Shown piece by piece: positions 26,986 to 38,600 of a stretch of 64,000 nt of DNA (positions are counted from its first letter, which is position 1; each line of letters begins with the position of its first letter). The notes beneath the pieces were generated by a model that was not told the DNA's origin, did not search any database, and was given only the letters and a program-made list of their open reading frames with translations. The stretch is from Loripinus fragilis (Eukaryota > Mollusca > Bivalvia > Lucinida > Lucinidae): positions 51,763,672-51,827,671 of the forward strand of contig OZ026517.1 in the NCBI GenBank assembly GCA_964019695.1, in the 5' to 3' direction. Both the position numbers and the translations under genes were made by a program.

Positions 26986-28437
26986 CGACTAAATTATTTT
27001 GCCTGGTAGCAAAACTGAAACCTCTTGTAGCAAAAGCAAAAATATCCATCAAAGGAGATGGCGAATCCCCAACCCAAAGTAAATGATAAGCAGAATAAAC
27101 TGAAAACCAAGTATATACTAGAATTGTTTACAACAAAAAAACCGATGTCCCCCTTTGAGGAATAAAAAATCTCAAAATTGCATTAAGTTATACTATAAGG
27201 GGAATAATTTCAAAAATATACATGCAAGAGTTATGGTTCTTATGCATGACACATTGTCTGAATGTGCTTTTACAAATGTTTGAAGTTTCATTGAAATATC
27301 TTTGACGGTTATCAAGTTATAGAGTGGACACGATTTTGTGACGGACAGACCCACTAACAGAGGCAAGGGGAAAAACATACATGCAAGAGTTATGGTTCTT
27401 GTGCATGGCACATAGTCTGAATGTGCTTTACAAATGTATGAAGTTTTGTTGAAATACCTCTAACTGTTATCAAGTTATAGAGCGGACACAAAATATCATT
27501 GCAAATTATCGAAGGGAAATAAACTCCAAAAATATCCAAAGCAGAGTTATGATTCTTGTGCATGACAGGTCGTCTGAATGTGCTTTACAAATGTATGAAG
27601 TTTCGCTGAAATACCTCTAACAGTTTTCAAGTTATAGAGAAGACATCAAATGGCATTGCAAATGATCAAAGGGAAATAACTCCAAAAAAATTCATTGTGG
27701 TCAAGAAGTGTATACAGTTTCACCTTATAGAGCGGACAAAAAAATGGATTTAGTTATGTTACAAGGGGAATAATTTGAAAAACAAACATGCAAGCGTTAT
27801 GGTTCTTGTGCATGACATGTCATCTTAATGTGCTTTACAAATGTATGAAGTTTCGTTGAAATACCTCTTACACTTATCAAGTTATAGAGGGGACACAAAA
27901 TATCATTGCAAATTATCTAAGGGAAATAAACTCCAAAAATATCCAAAGCAGAGTTATGGTTCTTGTGCATGGCACGTCGTCTGAATGTGCTTTACAAATG
28001 TATGAAGTTTCGCTGAAATACCTCTAACGGTTTTCAAGTTATAGAGCAGACACCAAATAGCATCGCAAATGATCAAAGGGAAATAACTCCAAAAATATTC
28101 AAAGCAGAGTTCTGGTTCTTGTGCATGACATGTCGTCTGAATGTGCTTTACAAGTGTATCAGAGTTGGTACGGAAATGGGAAAACAGAATTCCAGGACTT
28201 TTCCAGGACTTTTTACATTTTTCAAGGACTTAAATTCTTCCAATTTTGTATAACCCTCAAAAATGAAAAAAAGTTGTGAAATATGCACAAAATAGTAGGT
28301 GCACATCTTCAATATGTGAACAATCATCCTACAAAGTTTCAACAAGGAATGAAAACTTTTGGAGTTACAGATAACACAAAATAGGCATCCTGGACGGACG
28401 GACAGATGGATGGACAGAAGGACGGAAGAATGGACCC
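26986..28437. repeat. 157-bp repeat block, copy 1, with GGAC/GGAT tail
   Basis: Repeats of ~157 bp share GGTTCTTGTGCATGACA, TGAATGTGCTTTACAAATG, AAGTTTCGTTGAAATACCTC and TTATAGAGCGGACAC, with anchors near 27,235, 27,390, 27,550, 27,800, 27,958 and 28,114. They are followed by a CCAGGACTTTTCCAGGAC segment (~28,193) and a GGACGGACGGACAGATGGAT tail at ~28,393-28,436. Internal ORFs are short and broken. No terminal inverted repeat is seen. This repeat style is what suggests a mollusc. Confidence 0.75.
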
Positions 28438-28905
28438 ACTACTAGACCTGCTTTCGCTAAATAGACATAATCAAGGAGTGGGAAATACATGGACTGAAGT
28501 AGTCAAAATTTAATGGTGAATTAAGTTTAAAGACATCAGGTACAGCATGAAATAAGAAAACACAGATCATATGAGTTGCAGAAAATAAGTTACAGAGGGG
28601 TAGTACATGATAAGAAGAAATAAATATGTTTAGAATCTATGCTAAATTACATGTAATTACTAGGGGCAATGTATCATTCGTGTGATTATCTTCCTATTGC
28701 TAAGCTGCATGCTCATCACCAGTGAAAACTAGCCGTGAATTTTCAACTGTGCACCAAATGCCCGCCCCGGCTGTGTATCTAAGGCGCACCAATAGTAAAG
28801 TTGTTTGAATACTTGAAATCAACTCTCTGGCAATATACTTCCTGCTGCTGCTCAATCTTCTTTTTGTATTCCTTGTTGTTGATCCATCTTCATACTATGG
28901 ATAGG
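28438..28905. repeat. Conserved ~450-bp segment B, copy 1
   Basis: Begins GACCTGCTTTCGCTAAATAG and follows the GGAC tail in all four blocks (28,438; 44,222; 54,276; 60,605). On the minus strand near 28,780-28,890 a short charged frame (..KKKIEQQQEVYCQR..) ends in a stop. It might be a terminal-exon remnant. The same frame has a 15-bp in-frame deletion in copy 3 and a frameshift in copy 4. I cannot assign a function. Confidence 0.6.
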
Positions 28906-30605
28906 AAACTATTCTCTAAGCCAATAAGGTCCTTCTGGAACTATTGAACTCCTGCATGGTCCTCAGCTTATCGACAGTAAAGTAGGATGATTTTATCAGC
29001 AAGCTTATTCAATAAGTTAGCTTAACAGCACCTTTCCCGTTTGGAATGGTCGTAAGCTACATGGCTTCACCTCAACCTTGGTCTCCTCGACTTTGATTTG
29101 AAAACAAGACAAATCCAGATGGGCCTTCCTCTGCCCAAATGTTACAGGTAGTACTGAGCTACATGGTACCAGTAGCAGAAGTTACCACACACATATCTAG
29201 CTAACATTCTTGTGTTCTGATACAAACAAGTGTAGTGCAGCTGGGTTTTTTACCAATGTCATCCAGGGAACCATCATTCAGTCCCTTCCAACACAGCCAC
29301 ATATCCTAAGCAAGGCTTTGAGAGCTCTCATGCAATGTCTTTCACAGCAAAGACTCAAAATTTTGAAATCTGATTCCCAGTTATATCCGTTAAAGGATTT
29401 AAATGCCAATGGTCTATGACTAGAGCATCAAAAGCAATTACAAATCTGGATTACTCTTTTGTCCTTTATAAAAAACCAGTAAATACTACGGCTTCTGCAG
29501 TCAGATTGGCTCACCCTATGAGGAGTATATCTGTCTAATGCTAATGCAGAAGAACCCAGTTATAGCATCACTGCAAGAATTCGGTGGCACACTGATACAA
29601 AGGAGGCAAGCCATAACATTCAGATGAAACTGCATAACAAGGTTATGTCAACCTTCAAGACTAGGAGGTCCAGACAAGTAATAGTTATACCATGGGTTGT
29701 CCGCCTGTACGTGGAGATAATACACGAGCTTTAGCGAGTGGATTATCTTACGTACAGGTGGACAAACATGGTATAACTATTTTATGCCACCTACATCAGT
29801 GTAGACCTTGCACATCAAGTGATATTCCTTGTTAAAGTTGGTAAAGGTGGTATAAGTAGTGATCTCCATCTCCCTGGCTACGTAACTGGCTTAACCAGTA
29901 CCTCATCCAGGCAATCATACACCAGGATTTCCAAGCCTGAAAGCTGAACATGCATAGAAATCTGTATGCCTGCTATATGCAAGACCTCTTGGCTGAAATA
30001 ACTATCAAGGCATCCAGGAAGCCCTAGACCTAGTCTAGCCAAAAGATGGCAAAAAAACTCTTGCAGTTACAATGGTAATACAAACTGTGACAGAGCCGGG
30101 CTACATACCTGGATTAGTGCTTTGTCTTGGCAGCTTGCCCTCAGGGTAAAACATTTGCAACTAAGTATCCTCACACAAGCTGAGTGTCATTGGCAGCAAT
30201 GTTTGGCCCACTAAGACCAATACAGACAAAGGCACTTTGAAGAGAACTGCTTAGTGCTACTGCTCACTTTGGTTTCTGGATTAACCCTACTCTCTTGCGA
30301 CCTTCCTGACCATATGTCAGCTGAAATCAGCATTGAAATGGGGCCCCATTTAGATTTAAATGCTTTTTTCTAGGTAACCAGGGCAGAATTTTGTCACAAA
30401 TAAATAGGTCAATATCAAAAATGCCAACTCCACAGGACTCTCCAAACTAGTGTTATCTGAATTGCCCTCAGTGGACTAAATTTGAAGCCTCTTATACACA
30501 TTTGTGTGTTCATACCAGCTCACATATATTTAACCTTGTGAGTAGTCTAGCAAGACAAGGCAATGATGCAGGTTGTAGGCTAAGCTCTCCCACTAAATGC
30601 CTCAA
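28906..30605. repeat. Diverged satellite copy
   Basis: Landmarks run in unit order: CAGCAAGCTT ~29,000, GTAGTACTGAGC ~29,148, CTGTCTAATGCTAATGCAG ~29,530, GGAAGCCCTAGACCTAG ~30,016, TTTGGTTTCTGGATTAACC ~30,268 and CCAACTCCACAGGACTCTCC ~30,423. A 1-bp insertion in GCTGAGTGTCATT (~30,180) breaks the reverse-strand frame that is open in the left array. An inverted-repeat insertion sits at 29,680-29,858. Confidence 0.8.
29680..29858. mobile_element. Insertion with 102-bp inverted repeat
   Basis: 29,680-29,781 is a near-perfect inverted repeat. Both ends read AATAGTTATACCATG inward, then TTGTCC and CCTGTACGT, around a loop near ACGAGCTTTAGCGAGT. Sister copies read straight from GGTCCAGGAAACTAGTGATCTCC, so everything between CCAGA and TAGTGATCTCC is inserted. 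The right end (GGTGGTATAAGTA) weakly mirrors the arm start. Class unknown. Confidence 0.65.
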
Positions 30606-31870
30606 AAACTAAAAACACTGGAACAATCTATAAAAAACAAAAAAAAAATAAAACAAGGGAAAACACTGGAACAATCTGGGAAGGAAAAAAGCTAATTGAT
30701 TACAAACTAGAAACACTGGAGCAATTATAAAGTGGATTCCACACTTAAAACACTGGAACAGTCTAAAGAGAAAATAACTTATTGATTACAACTTGAAAAC
30801 GCTGGAACAATCCAGTACTATTTCTTTTCTTAGCTGTCTTTAAGGAACTAACCTTGGTATCCCTGGCGTTTCAGTCCTGTCTCATATGGTAAGTGCATAC
30901 CTGAATGCCGCTATGGACCAGACTATACCCGGTCTTCTCCCAGAGGTAATTCCACGATTCAACCATTTTAGTACCAATCAACACAACCTACTCCTACGGG
31001 CCTCAGCGTTCTGACAGTAGGAACAGAGAAACAGGAACACTGGAAAACAGGAACATCTGAAAACAGGAACAATGGAAAACAGGAACATCTGAAAAAAGGA
31101 ACACTGGAAAATAGGAACACTGGAAAACAGGAACACTGGAAAACAGGAACATCTGAAAACAGGAACTCAGGAACATCTGAAAACAGGAAAGATGATGGCA
31201 AACAGGATCGTCTAGAAAGAATAAAAATCTATTTGATTACTGGAACAATCCAGTCCTATCTCTTTATGTCAGCTGTCTCTTAGGAACTAACCTTGGTATC
31301 CCTGGCGTTTCAGTCCTGTCTCATATGGTAAGTGCATACCTGAATGTCGCTATGGACCAGACTATACCCGGTCTTCTCCCAGAGGTAACTCCATGATTCA
31401 ACCGTTTTAGTACCAATCAACACAACCTACTCCTACGGGCCTCAGCGTTCTGACAGCAGGAACAGAGAAACAGGAGCAATGGAAAACAGGAACATCTGAA
31501 AACAGGAACAACGGAAAGTAGGAACATCTGAAAACAGGAACACTGGAAAACAGGAACATCTGAAAACAGGAACAGAGAAACAGGAACATCGGAAAACAGG
31601 AATATCTGAAAACAGGAACAGAGAAACAGGAACATTTGAAAACAGGAATAAAAAATGAACATATGAAAACAGGAACATCTGGAAACCACAAACATATGAA
31701 AACAGTAACATCTGAAAACAGGAACAATGGAAAACAAGAACATCTGAAAACAAGAACCTCTGAGTACAGGAACACAGACTAGGAACATCTAGAAAGAATA
31801 AAAATCTTAATCAAATAAACTAAAAACCACTGGAACAATCTAAAAAGAAAATAGCTAATTAATTACAAGC
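30606..31870. repeat. Compound minisatellite block C1
   Basis: It starts with ~60-bp repeats of AACACTGGAACAATCT (30,606-30,800). Two copies of a ~218-bp conserved spacer follow (30,803-31,018 and 31,241-31,458). Each spacer is followed by a 16-bp minisatellite of GGAACATCTGAAAACA / GGAACACTGGAAAACA variants (31,019-31,195 and 31,459-31,790). The 16-mer carries no stop in any reverse frame, which generates long meaningless ORFs. Confidence 0.9.
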
Positions 31871-34800
31871 TCTGAACTGGCCTGACCATTGTAAAAGCAA
31901 GAGCCAATTGTCACCCTTTAGCACCACCAGGTGCAGTGCTTTCTAAACAACTTTAATAGCTTCGTCAGCTACAAGTTCTTGCAGATAGCAGGTATAAAGA
32001 CCTCAATCCAAATGCAACAACAGGCTCAAAAACCTTGTTGTAGAATCACCTAGATGAGATACTTATCTAGACAGCGGAAACAGTTAGGGACATGCCAACT
32101 CATAGATTCTAAGACTTCATTCGCCTTCAAGGTAAACAGAACATTAGTATAGTTTGTATCCCTGGTGCAAATGTGTCACCTTGCTCTTGCAGTGATATCA
32201 AAAAATATAACAGCTCTTCTGGCAAAGCCCTAACTAGGTCGCACTATCTTATGGTGAGCCCATTCCACAATGCCGACATGTTCCATTAGCATTTCCTGTC
32301 AAAGACCTGGGAGAAGTATTACATAGGCCACAGATACCAAAGCCATGGGTAGGCAGCTATCGTAAGGTGATGAGTCACACCGGGTCTTTCTGTAACCTTC
32401 TGAATCATCCTCAGCTTGTCCTCAGAAAAGTATGATGATTTCTATCAGCAAGCTTCTCCAATAGTGCGCTTATCGTTTCCAGTGGTAGTTAGGATAACTC
32501 AATGCTAAGAGCAGTAGACTTCAGGGCTTCACCTCCACCTAGCCCTCTTGGTCTTGTTTTGAGAACAAGCCAGTCTTGTTTTGAGAACAAGACAGCATCT
32601 AGATGAGCCTTCTTCCTCAGATAGCAGGCTGCATTTGCCCAAACGCAACAGGTAGTACTGGGCTACATGGTACCAGTAGCAGAAACTACCACACTCATAT
32701 CTCACAACACTGAACTCTTTCCAGTGACTTTGTAGGTAGCTCTGACCTGACTTGACATGGAATTGACAAATGTTTGTAGATTTCTAAAACAATTAATGAG
32801 TGCATATTTACTGCAACACTGACTCCTCCATCAATTTTACTTTCTTTTCTCTAAATCTGAGAAGAGTACTTTGCCAAACAGTGCAGGCCCAAGAATGATG
32901 CAGCAGAAATAAGTCTAGGACAATCCATGATACTATATGTACTGACACAATCAAGTAAAGTTCTTGCAGTGATATAAAAAAAAATATAACAGCTTTTCTG
33001 GCAAAGCCCTGACTAGGTCACACTATCTTCATTGGTACAAAGGAGACAAACCATAATATTCAGATGAAACTGCATAACAAGTTCATGTCAACCTTCAAGA
33101 CTAGGAGGTCCAGGAAACTAGTGATCTCCATCTCCCTGACTATGTAACTGGCTGAACCAGTACCTCATCCAGGCAATCATACACCAGGATTTCCAAGCCT
33201 GAAAGCTGAACATGCATCGAAATCTGTATGCCTGCTATATGTAAGACCTCTTGGCTGAAATAACTATCAAGGCATCCAGGAAGCCCTAGACCTAGTCTAG
33301 CCAAAAGATGGCAAAACACTCTCGCATGTACAATGGTAATACAAACTGTGACAGAGCCGGGCTACATACCTGAATTAGTGCTTTGCCTTGGCAGCTTGCC
33401 CTTGGGGTAAAACATTTCCAACTTAGTATGCTCACACAAGCAGATGTAGTTGGCAGCAAGGTTTGGCCCAGATCAATACGAAGGCACTTTGAAGAGAACT
33501 GCTAAGTGCTACTGCCCACTTTGGTTGCAGGTTTAACCCCACTCACTTGCGACCATCCTGAACATGTCAGAAAAAACCTGCATTGAAATGGGGCCCCATT
33601 CAGATTTCAATGCTGATCCTAGTTAACCATGACAGAATTGTCACAAAAAATAGGTCGATATCAGAAAGCCAAAATAGACAGTTGCCAACTCCACAGGTTT
33701 CTCCAAAGTTGTGTTGTCTGAATTGCCCTTGGTGGACCCAATTTGAAGCCTCAAATACACCTTTGTGTGTCCATACCAGCTCACAAATATTTAACCCTGT
33801 AGGTTGTCTGACAAGACAAGGCACTGATCCACGTTGGCAGCCAAATTCTCCCACTGAATGTCTCACAAATGTAAAGGCAAGAGCTTTTTGTCATCCTTTA
33901 GCAAAACCAGGTGCAGGCTTTTCCAGACAGCTTTGGTAGCTGCTTCAGCCATGAGTTCTTGCACATAGCAGGTATACAGACCCCAATGCATATGCAACCA
34001 CAGGCTTAGATATCTTGGTGTAGAATGGTCTAGCTGAGATGCTAGTGCAGACAGTGGACACAGGCAAGGACATGGCAATCCATAGAGTACGAGACTTCAC
34101 CAGCTTTCAAAGTAGACAGAACATTGCTGCACAGATTAATCTAGATGGGATAGTTTGTATCCCCAGTGCCAATGTGTCACATTGTTCTTGCAGTGATATC
34201 AAAAATTATAACAGCTCTTCTGGCAAAGCCCTGGCTAGGTCACACTATCTTATGATTAGCCCATTTCACAATGCAGACATGTTCCATAAGCATTTCCTGT
34301 CAAAGACGTGGAAGAAGTCTTACATAGGCCACATATACCAAAGCCATGGGTAGGCAGCTATCATAAGGTGATGAGTCACACCGGGTCTTTCTGTAACCTT
34401 CTGCATCATCCTCAGTTTGTCCACAGAAAAGTATGATAATGTCTATCAGCAAGCTTCTCTAAAAGTGTGCTTATCGTTTCCAGTGGTAGTAGGCTTCAGT
34501 GCTTCACCTCCACCTAGCCCTCTTGGTCTTGTTTTGAGAACAAGCCAATCTTGTTTTGAGAACAAGACAGCATCCAGATGAGCCTTCCTCCTCGGATAGC
34601 AGGCTGCATCTGCCCAAATGCAACAGGTAGTACTGGGCTACATGGTACCAGTAGCAGAAGTTACCACACACATATCTCACAACACTAAACTCTTTCCAGT
34701 GACTTTGTAGGTAACTCTGACCTGACTTGACATGGATTTGACAATTATTGGTCAATTTCTGAAACAATTAATGAGTGTATATTTACTGCAACACTGACTC

Positions 34801-35371
34801 CTCCATCTATTTTACTTTCTTTTCTCAAAAACCTGAGAAGAGTACTTTGCCAAACAGTGCAGGCCCAAGGATGATGCAGCAGAAATAAGTCTAGGACAAT
34901 CCATGATACTATATGTACTGACACAATCGAGTAAAGTGCAGCTGTTCCTTTGAGCAGTATCATCAATGAAACTGTCAACTTCATCTCCTACCAAGAATTT
35001 AAATGCCAGATGTGATTTATGACTACAGCATCAGAAGCAATAACAAAACAGGATTTCTCTTTTGTCCTTATAGCAAACACCAGTTGAACACTAAGTCCTC
35101 TGCACAGTCAAAGATGTTTTTCCTATGGTAAGTGTTTCTGTCTAATGCTTATCCAGAAGAAAACCTTATGATTTTCGGCACCACTGCATGAACTCAGTGA
35201 TTAATTGGTACAAAGGAGACAAACCATAACATTCAGATGAAACTGCATAACAAGTAAATGTTAACCTTCAAGACTAGGAGGTCCAGAAAACTAGTGATTT
35301 CCATCTCCTTGACTATGTAACTGGCTGAACCAGTACCTCATCCAGGCAATCATACACCAGGATTTCCAAGC
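31871..35371. repeat. Diverged satellite copies, ~1.6 units
   Basis: Unit order runs from the AGGTGCAGTGCTTTC region (31,930) to GCAGGCCCAAG (32,880), jumps at ~32,957 to a ~75-bp TTCTTGCAGTGATAT piece, jumps again at ~33,030 to CATTGGTACAAAGG, and then follows the unit until 35,371. The stretch 33,580-35,370 is the best-preserved diverged copy. Its right part matches the left-edge unit at 800-1,600 most closely. Confidence 0.85.
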
Positions 35372-35377
35372 CTGAAA
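35372..35377. repeat. Target-site duplication, left (CTGAAA)
   Basis: CTGAAA precedes the transposon and is repeated directly after it at 40,424-40,429. The empty site AAGCCTGAAAGCTGAACATG is present in every uninterrupted satellite unit, for example at ~49,283. Confidence 0.92.
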
Positions 35378-35390
35378 CAGGGTTGTCAAA
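35378..35390. repeat. hAT terminal inverted repeat, left
   Basis: CAGGGTTGTCAAA, an exact inverse match to 40,411-40,423. Complementarity stops at the next base. Confidence 0.95.
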
Positions 35391-35420
35391 ATAAGCCGAT
35401 CGCCGATTGAAATCATCGGT

Positions 35421-35426
35421 TATAAA
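35421..35426 (+). promoter_or_regulatory. Candidate TATA box of the transposase
   Basis: TATAAA lies 55 bp upstream of the chosen ATG and 31 bp inside the element, a plausible core-promoter position. No other promoter evidence is visible. Confidence 0.4.
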
Positions 35427-35480
35427 CACGTTTTGATCGGCTACTTTTGCTGTAGATTCGCGCTAATAAAAAAAAACGAA

Positions 35481-35601
35481 ATGGCGAAAACGAAAGTAGG
35501 ATTACCAAGATCAAATTTGCGTAGTAAAATTCTACTCGAGCACCGCTTGGAGCGTGTACTTACACAAAGAAGAAAGGTCGAATCGATCGAAAATGAAAGC
35601 G
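35481..35601 (+). other. Transposase exon 1 (inferred)
   Basis: Opens with ATG (MAKTKVGLPR..), encodes 40 basic residues plus one base, and ends at GAAAGCG|GTAAAG. The one-base remainder joins in frame to AA at the exon 2 start. Confidence 0.7.
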
Positions 35602-38600
35602 GTAAAGCCCGCCGTTAATCTGAAGCAGGGAACCTGTTCAAATTTGGTTTCACGATAAAGAATGACACTGGTAAGTATTATCCTACCGATTGCTCCATTT
35701 AGCCGACCGAATTCAGCGTATTAAAGATCGACAAGTAGAATGATTCGCACCAAAAAGGTTCGACCCTTCGAAGTATTATTTTGCCGTCATTACAGCACTG
35801 GAAGCTCGGAGGTTAGTGGAAATCTCTTACAGTTTCTGTTTTTCAAAATTATCTATCAATTGAAGAAGGTGTTGCTGAAATATTTTTGTTTACACTGCAT
35901 TTCAGACACCCCACCCACTTCTTCACTCTGTCTTAGCCCAACACTTTTGAAGGCCCGGGTTTTATGGGGTGGGGGTGAACAATACTGGCCAGCGCCTAGG
36001 GGGAACCCCTGCTCAATTTTTTTTCTGGTGTGGACTTTGGTTTTTTTTTAGATTTTTTTTTGGGGGGGGTGTGGACAGCAGAGTCTATTGGGTTTGCAGT
36101 ATAGTGCAGTCATGGACGTGGTAAGAAACATTGTAAATGTTTACAAGAAAATCTTAAAATGTTCACAGAAATGTCTTTTATAGCCACCCCAAAATGCTAT
36201 TTTTGTTTGGGCACATTAAGCCTAATTTTAAGGGCCCCTCACCTGATTTTTATTTTTAAATTTGGCTCTTCACATAGCCCTAACAACATAAAAAGATGTA
36301 AAGTTTTTCTTTTTTTTCAGAAAACAAGTCCGGTCCTGCTGCTGCAGCCACTGACTCTGCTGAAACAGTTGCAGCCACTGACTCTGCTGAAACAGATGCA
36401 GACACTCCCACTCTTGAATCTGATGCTGGAAATGGCAGTGTGGTTAAACAGGCTAAACTTGATTGCAAGGCGTTAGGTTTGTTAACTTAATGGCTGTTTC
36501 TGCATACTAAATTTATATGTTTTTCAAGTATTTGGAATGGTACTGTTTAACATGAAAGATAAGCAAGTGGTTACTTTTATTTGACACAATCAGAACCCAT
36601 ATCCTGGCCTCATAACCAAATGAGACCTACACCTAGGTATTGATGGACACCTGAGGCAAACACAGTAAATTGAACAATGCAGTGCTTTCCCCTGATAGGT
36701 TATTCACTACATTAACTATATGTTAAATATAACAAACCTAATGGCTTATTAGTTTCACAGTTTGAGAAAAAACATATATTCTTGCTTAGAATTTGTTGTG
36801 TGAAGCTGTTTGAAGCTGTTAATCCCTATAATTGATGTTGAATTGCTGTTTTTTTTTTTGTCAGGTGATGAAAATCCATGTGCTGGTAATCCACTAGATA
36901 CCTCACAGACAACTGGGAACACTTTGGAGGCACATAGCAGTAAACCAGAGGGTTAGTTAAAACAGATTTTTCAGCTATTTCATTGTTCATATATATATAG
37001 CAATTTAACAAAAATATTATGCATGGTTTCAAGATCTTTTTTAAATGTCAACATCTTTTAGGATGCTTTACAGGGTTAAGTGTAATGATACATAACGTAT
37101 ATTGTCCAACAACAACACAAGCTGTGGGCAGTCATTGAAATCATCTCTGCTAGGTGGTGTTAATGAGTGCCAACAACATAATTGAGCCGTGACATGTGAT
37201 TTCCAACAATGTGGCATTTTTGGCATGAATAGACTCAGACGAACCTGTGCAGCCTCCTGTTAAGCTTATAAACTAAAAAAAAAGCTGTTCCTCTGGTAGC
37301 TTAACAGTCATAGAATATTCAAGCGACCAGCAAAGGCTCTGACCAGACTGCACATATGTGCATGCTGATTTGAGCCTTTGCTGGTCACACATACCACATT
37401 GTTGGAAATCTTGTGTTGCGGCTCCTGTTTTGTGAATTTTCAATTGTTGCTAAACTCCTACCTTACAATTTCCACCGTATCCTACTTCTGAACCCCTAGC
37501 CTTCAGTTAAGAGTTTGTAACAGAAAAATATTTTTCTTATTTCTCAACCAAAACATATGTTGTGGGTACTCAAAAGAACTGTCTCAATGAGACGGTTCTT
37601 TTGAGCACCCAAAACATATGCTAAAAATTATGGATAAAAATATTTACAATTTTACACTGTATATTTTTGTTTATCTAAACCTGTGCCTAAATATTTCAAT
37701 AATTCTCTTTTCAGAGCCTGGTGAACCTTCCAAAGCCAAATGTCCTTTCACCCCTGATGAGTGCCTTAAACTGATTTCAAGTTTTTTTCCTGAAGATGCA
37801 GTTGTTCACAATCAATTCAATTGTGCAAAAAACTGTTGTAGTGATTTGTCATTAGCCGAGAAGAGTCGAATTGCACCCAAAAAGTTTAGTCATGCTCTGA
37901 TAGCCCATAATTGGTGGCTGGTCTTTGTTGAAGGCCAGGGCTTATTTTGCTTAATTTGCAAAAAGCATAACATGAAAAATGATATAAACAAACGTGATGT
38001 TTTTGTTAATACTCCTGGCCAGAGATTTATTAGTGATGCTGTAAAGAGTCATGCAGCTGCCTCTGTTCATAAGTCTGCATATGACGTTGAGTTTACTCAA
38101 AGGTTCTCTGAGTTTGAAAAAGATGATAGAGAGAAGAAGGCAGTTGCCAATTCTGTGTATGAAAGAGCTTTTCACACTGCATATTTCTTGATGAAAAGTT
38201 TCATTTCTAATGGGCAGCTCATACCATTAATAGATTTCATCAAGGATGTTTTTGACTGTACAGAAATGAAGCATTATGATCACAGAGGTCAGGGATCTCA
38301 ACGAGATGTATTCCTTTTTCTAGGTGAAGCCTTAAAGCAGCAACTTATGACAAAAATGAAATCCGCGGAGTCATACGGTCTGTTAGTTGATGAGGTTTCA
38401 GATGTAAGTGTTACAGAGCACCTTATTTCTTTCATACAATATTATGATCATCAAACTAGACAAGTAGAAACATCATTTCTGTCCTGTCAAAACATTCTTG
38501 AAGAATATGAATCTGCTAATGCAACAGCATTAACAGAACTTATTCTCAAATCTCTGGAAGAAAATGGGTTACAGGTGGCAAAGCTGACTGGGTTTTCTTC

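Larger units (their letters stand above)
36952..37714 (+). other. Transposase intron 3 with two nested MITEs
   Basis: 763 bp. It holds an inverted-repeat element at 37,184-37,424 and a family 1 MITE at ~37,497-37,683. The latter ends only 31 bp before the acceptor (TCTCTTTTCAG). Confidence 0.75.

Noticed and set aside
30803..31018. Minisatellite spacer as a tRNA- or 5S-derived SINE
   Set aside because: A weak box-B-like string and a partial 5S-like CCCGGT..CCCAG string are present, but spacing and the other promoter boxes do not fit.
31407..31788. Overlapping reverse-strand ORFs of 103-123 codons rich in FLFSDVPVFQCSC-like repeats (also near 46,055-47,679 and 62,754-63,325)
   Set aside because: They lie on the 16-bp minisatellite, which lacks stops in all three reverse frames. 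All frames give the same kind of repeat, and the ORFs end where the spacer begins.
36159..36476. 105-codon forward ORF overlapping exon 2
   Set aside because: It uses a different frame from the one that joins exons 1 and 3 in phase and crosses a strong polypyrimidine acceptor.
37618..37714. N-terminal extension of the transposase ORF to a start at 37,618
   Set aside because: The 32 extra hydrophobic codons are MITE and intron sequence preceding a good acceptor (CTCTTTTCAG), and upstream exons join in phase at 37,715.
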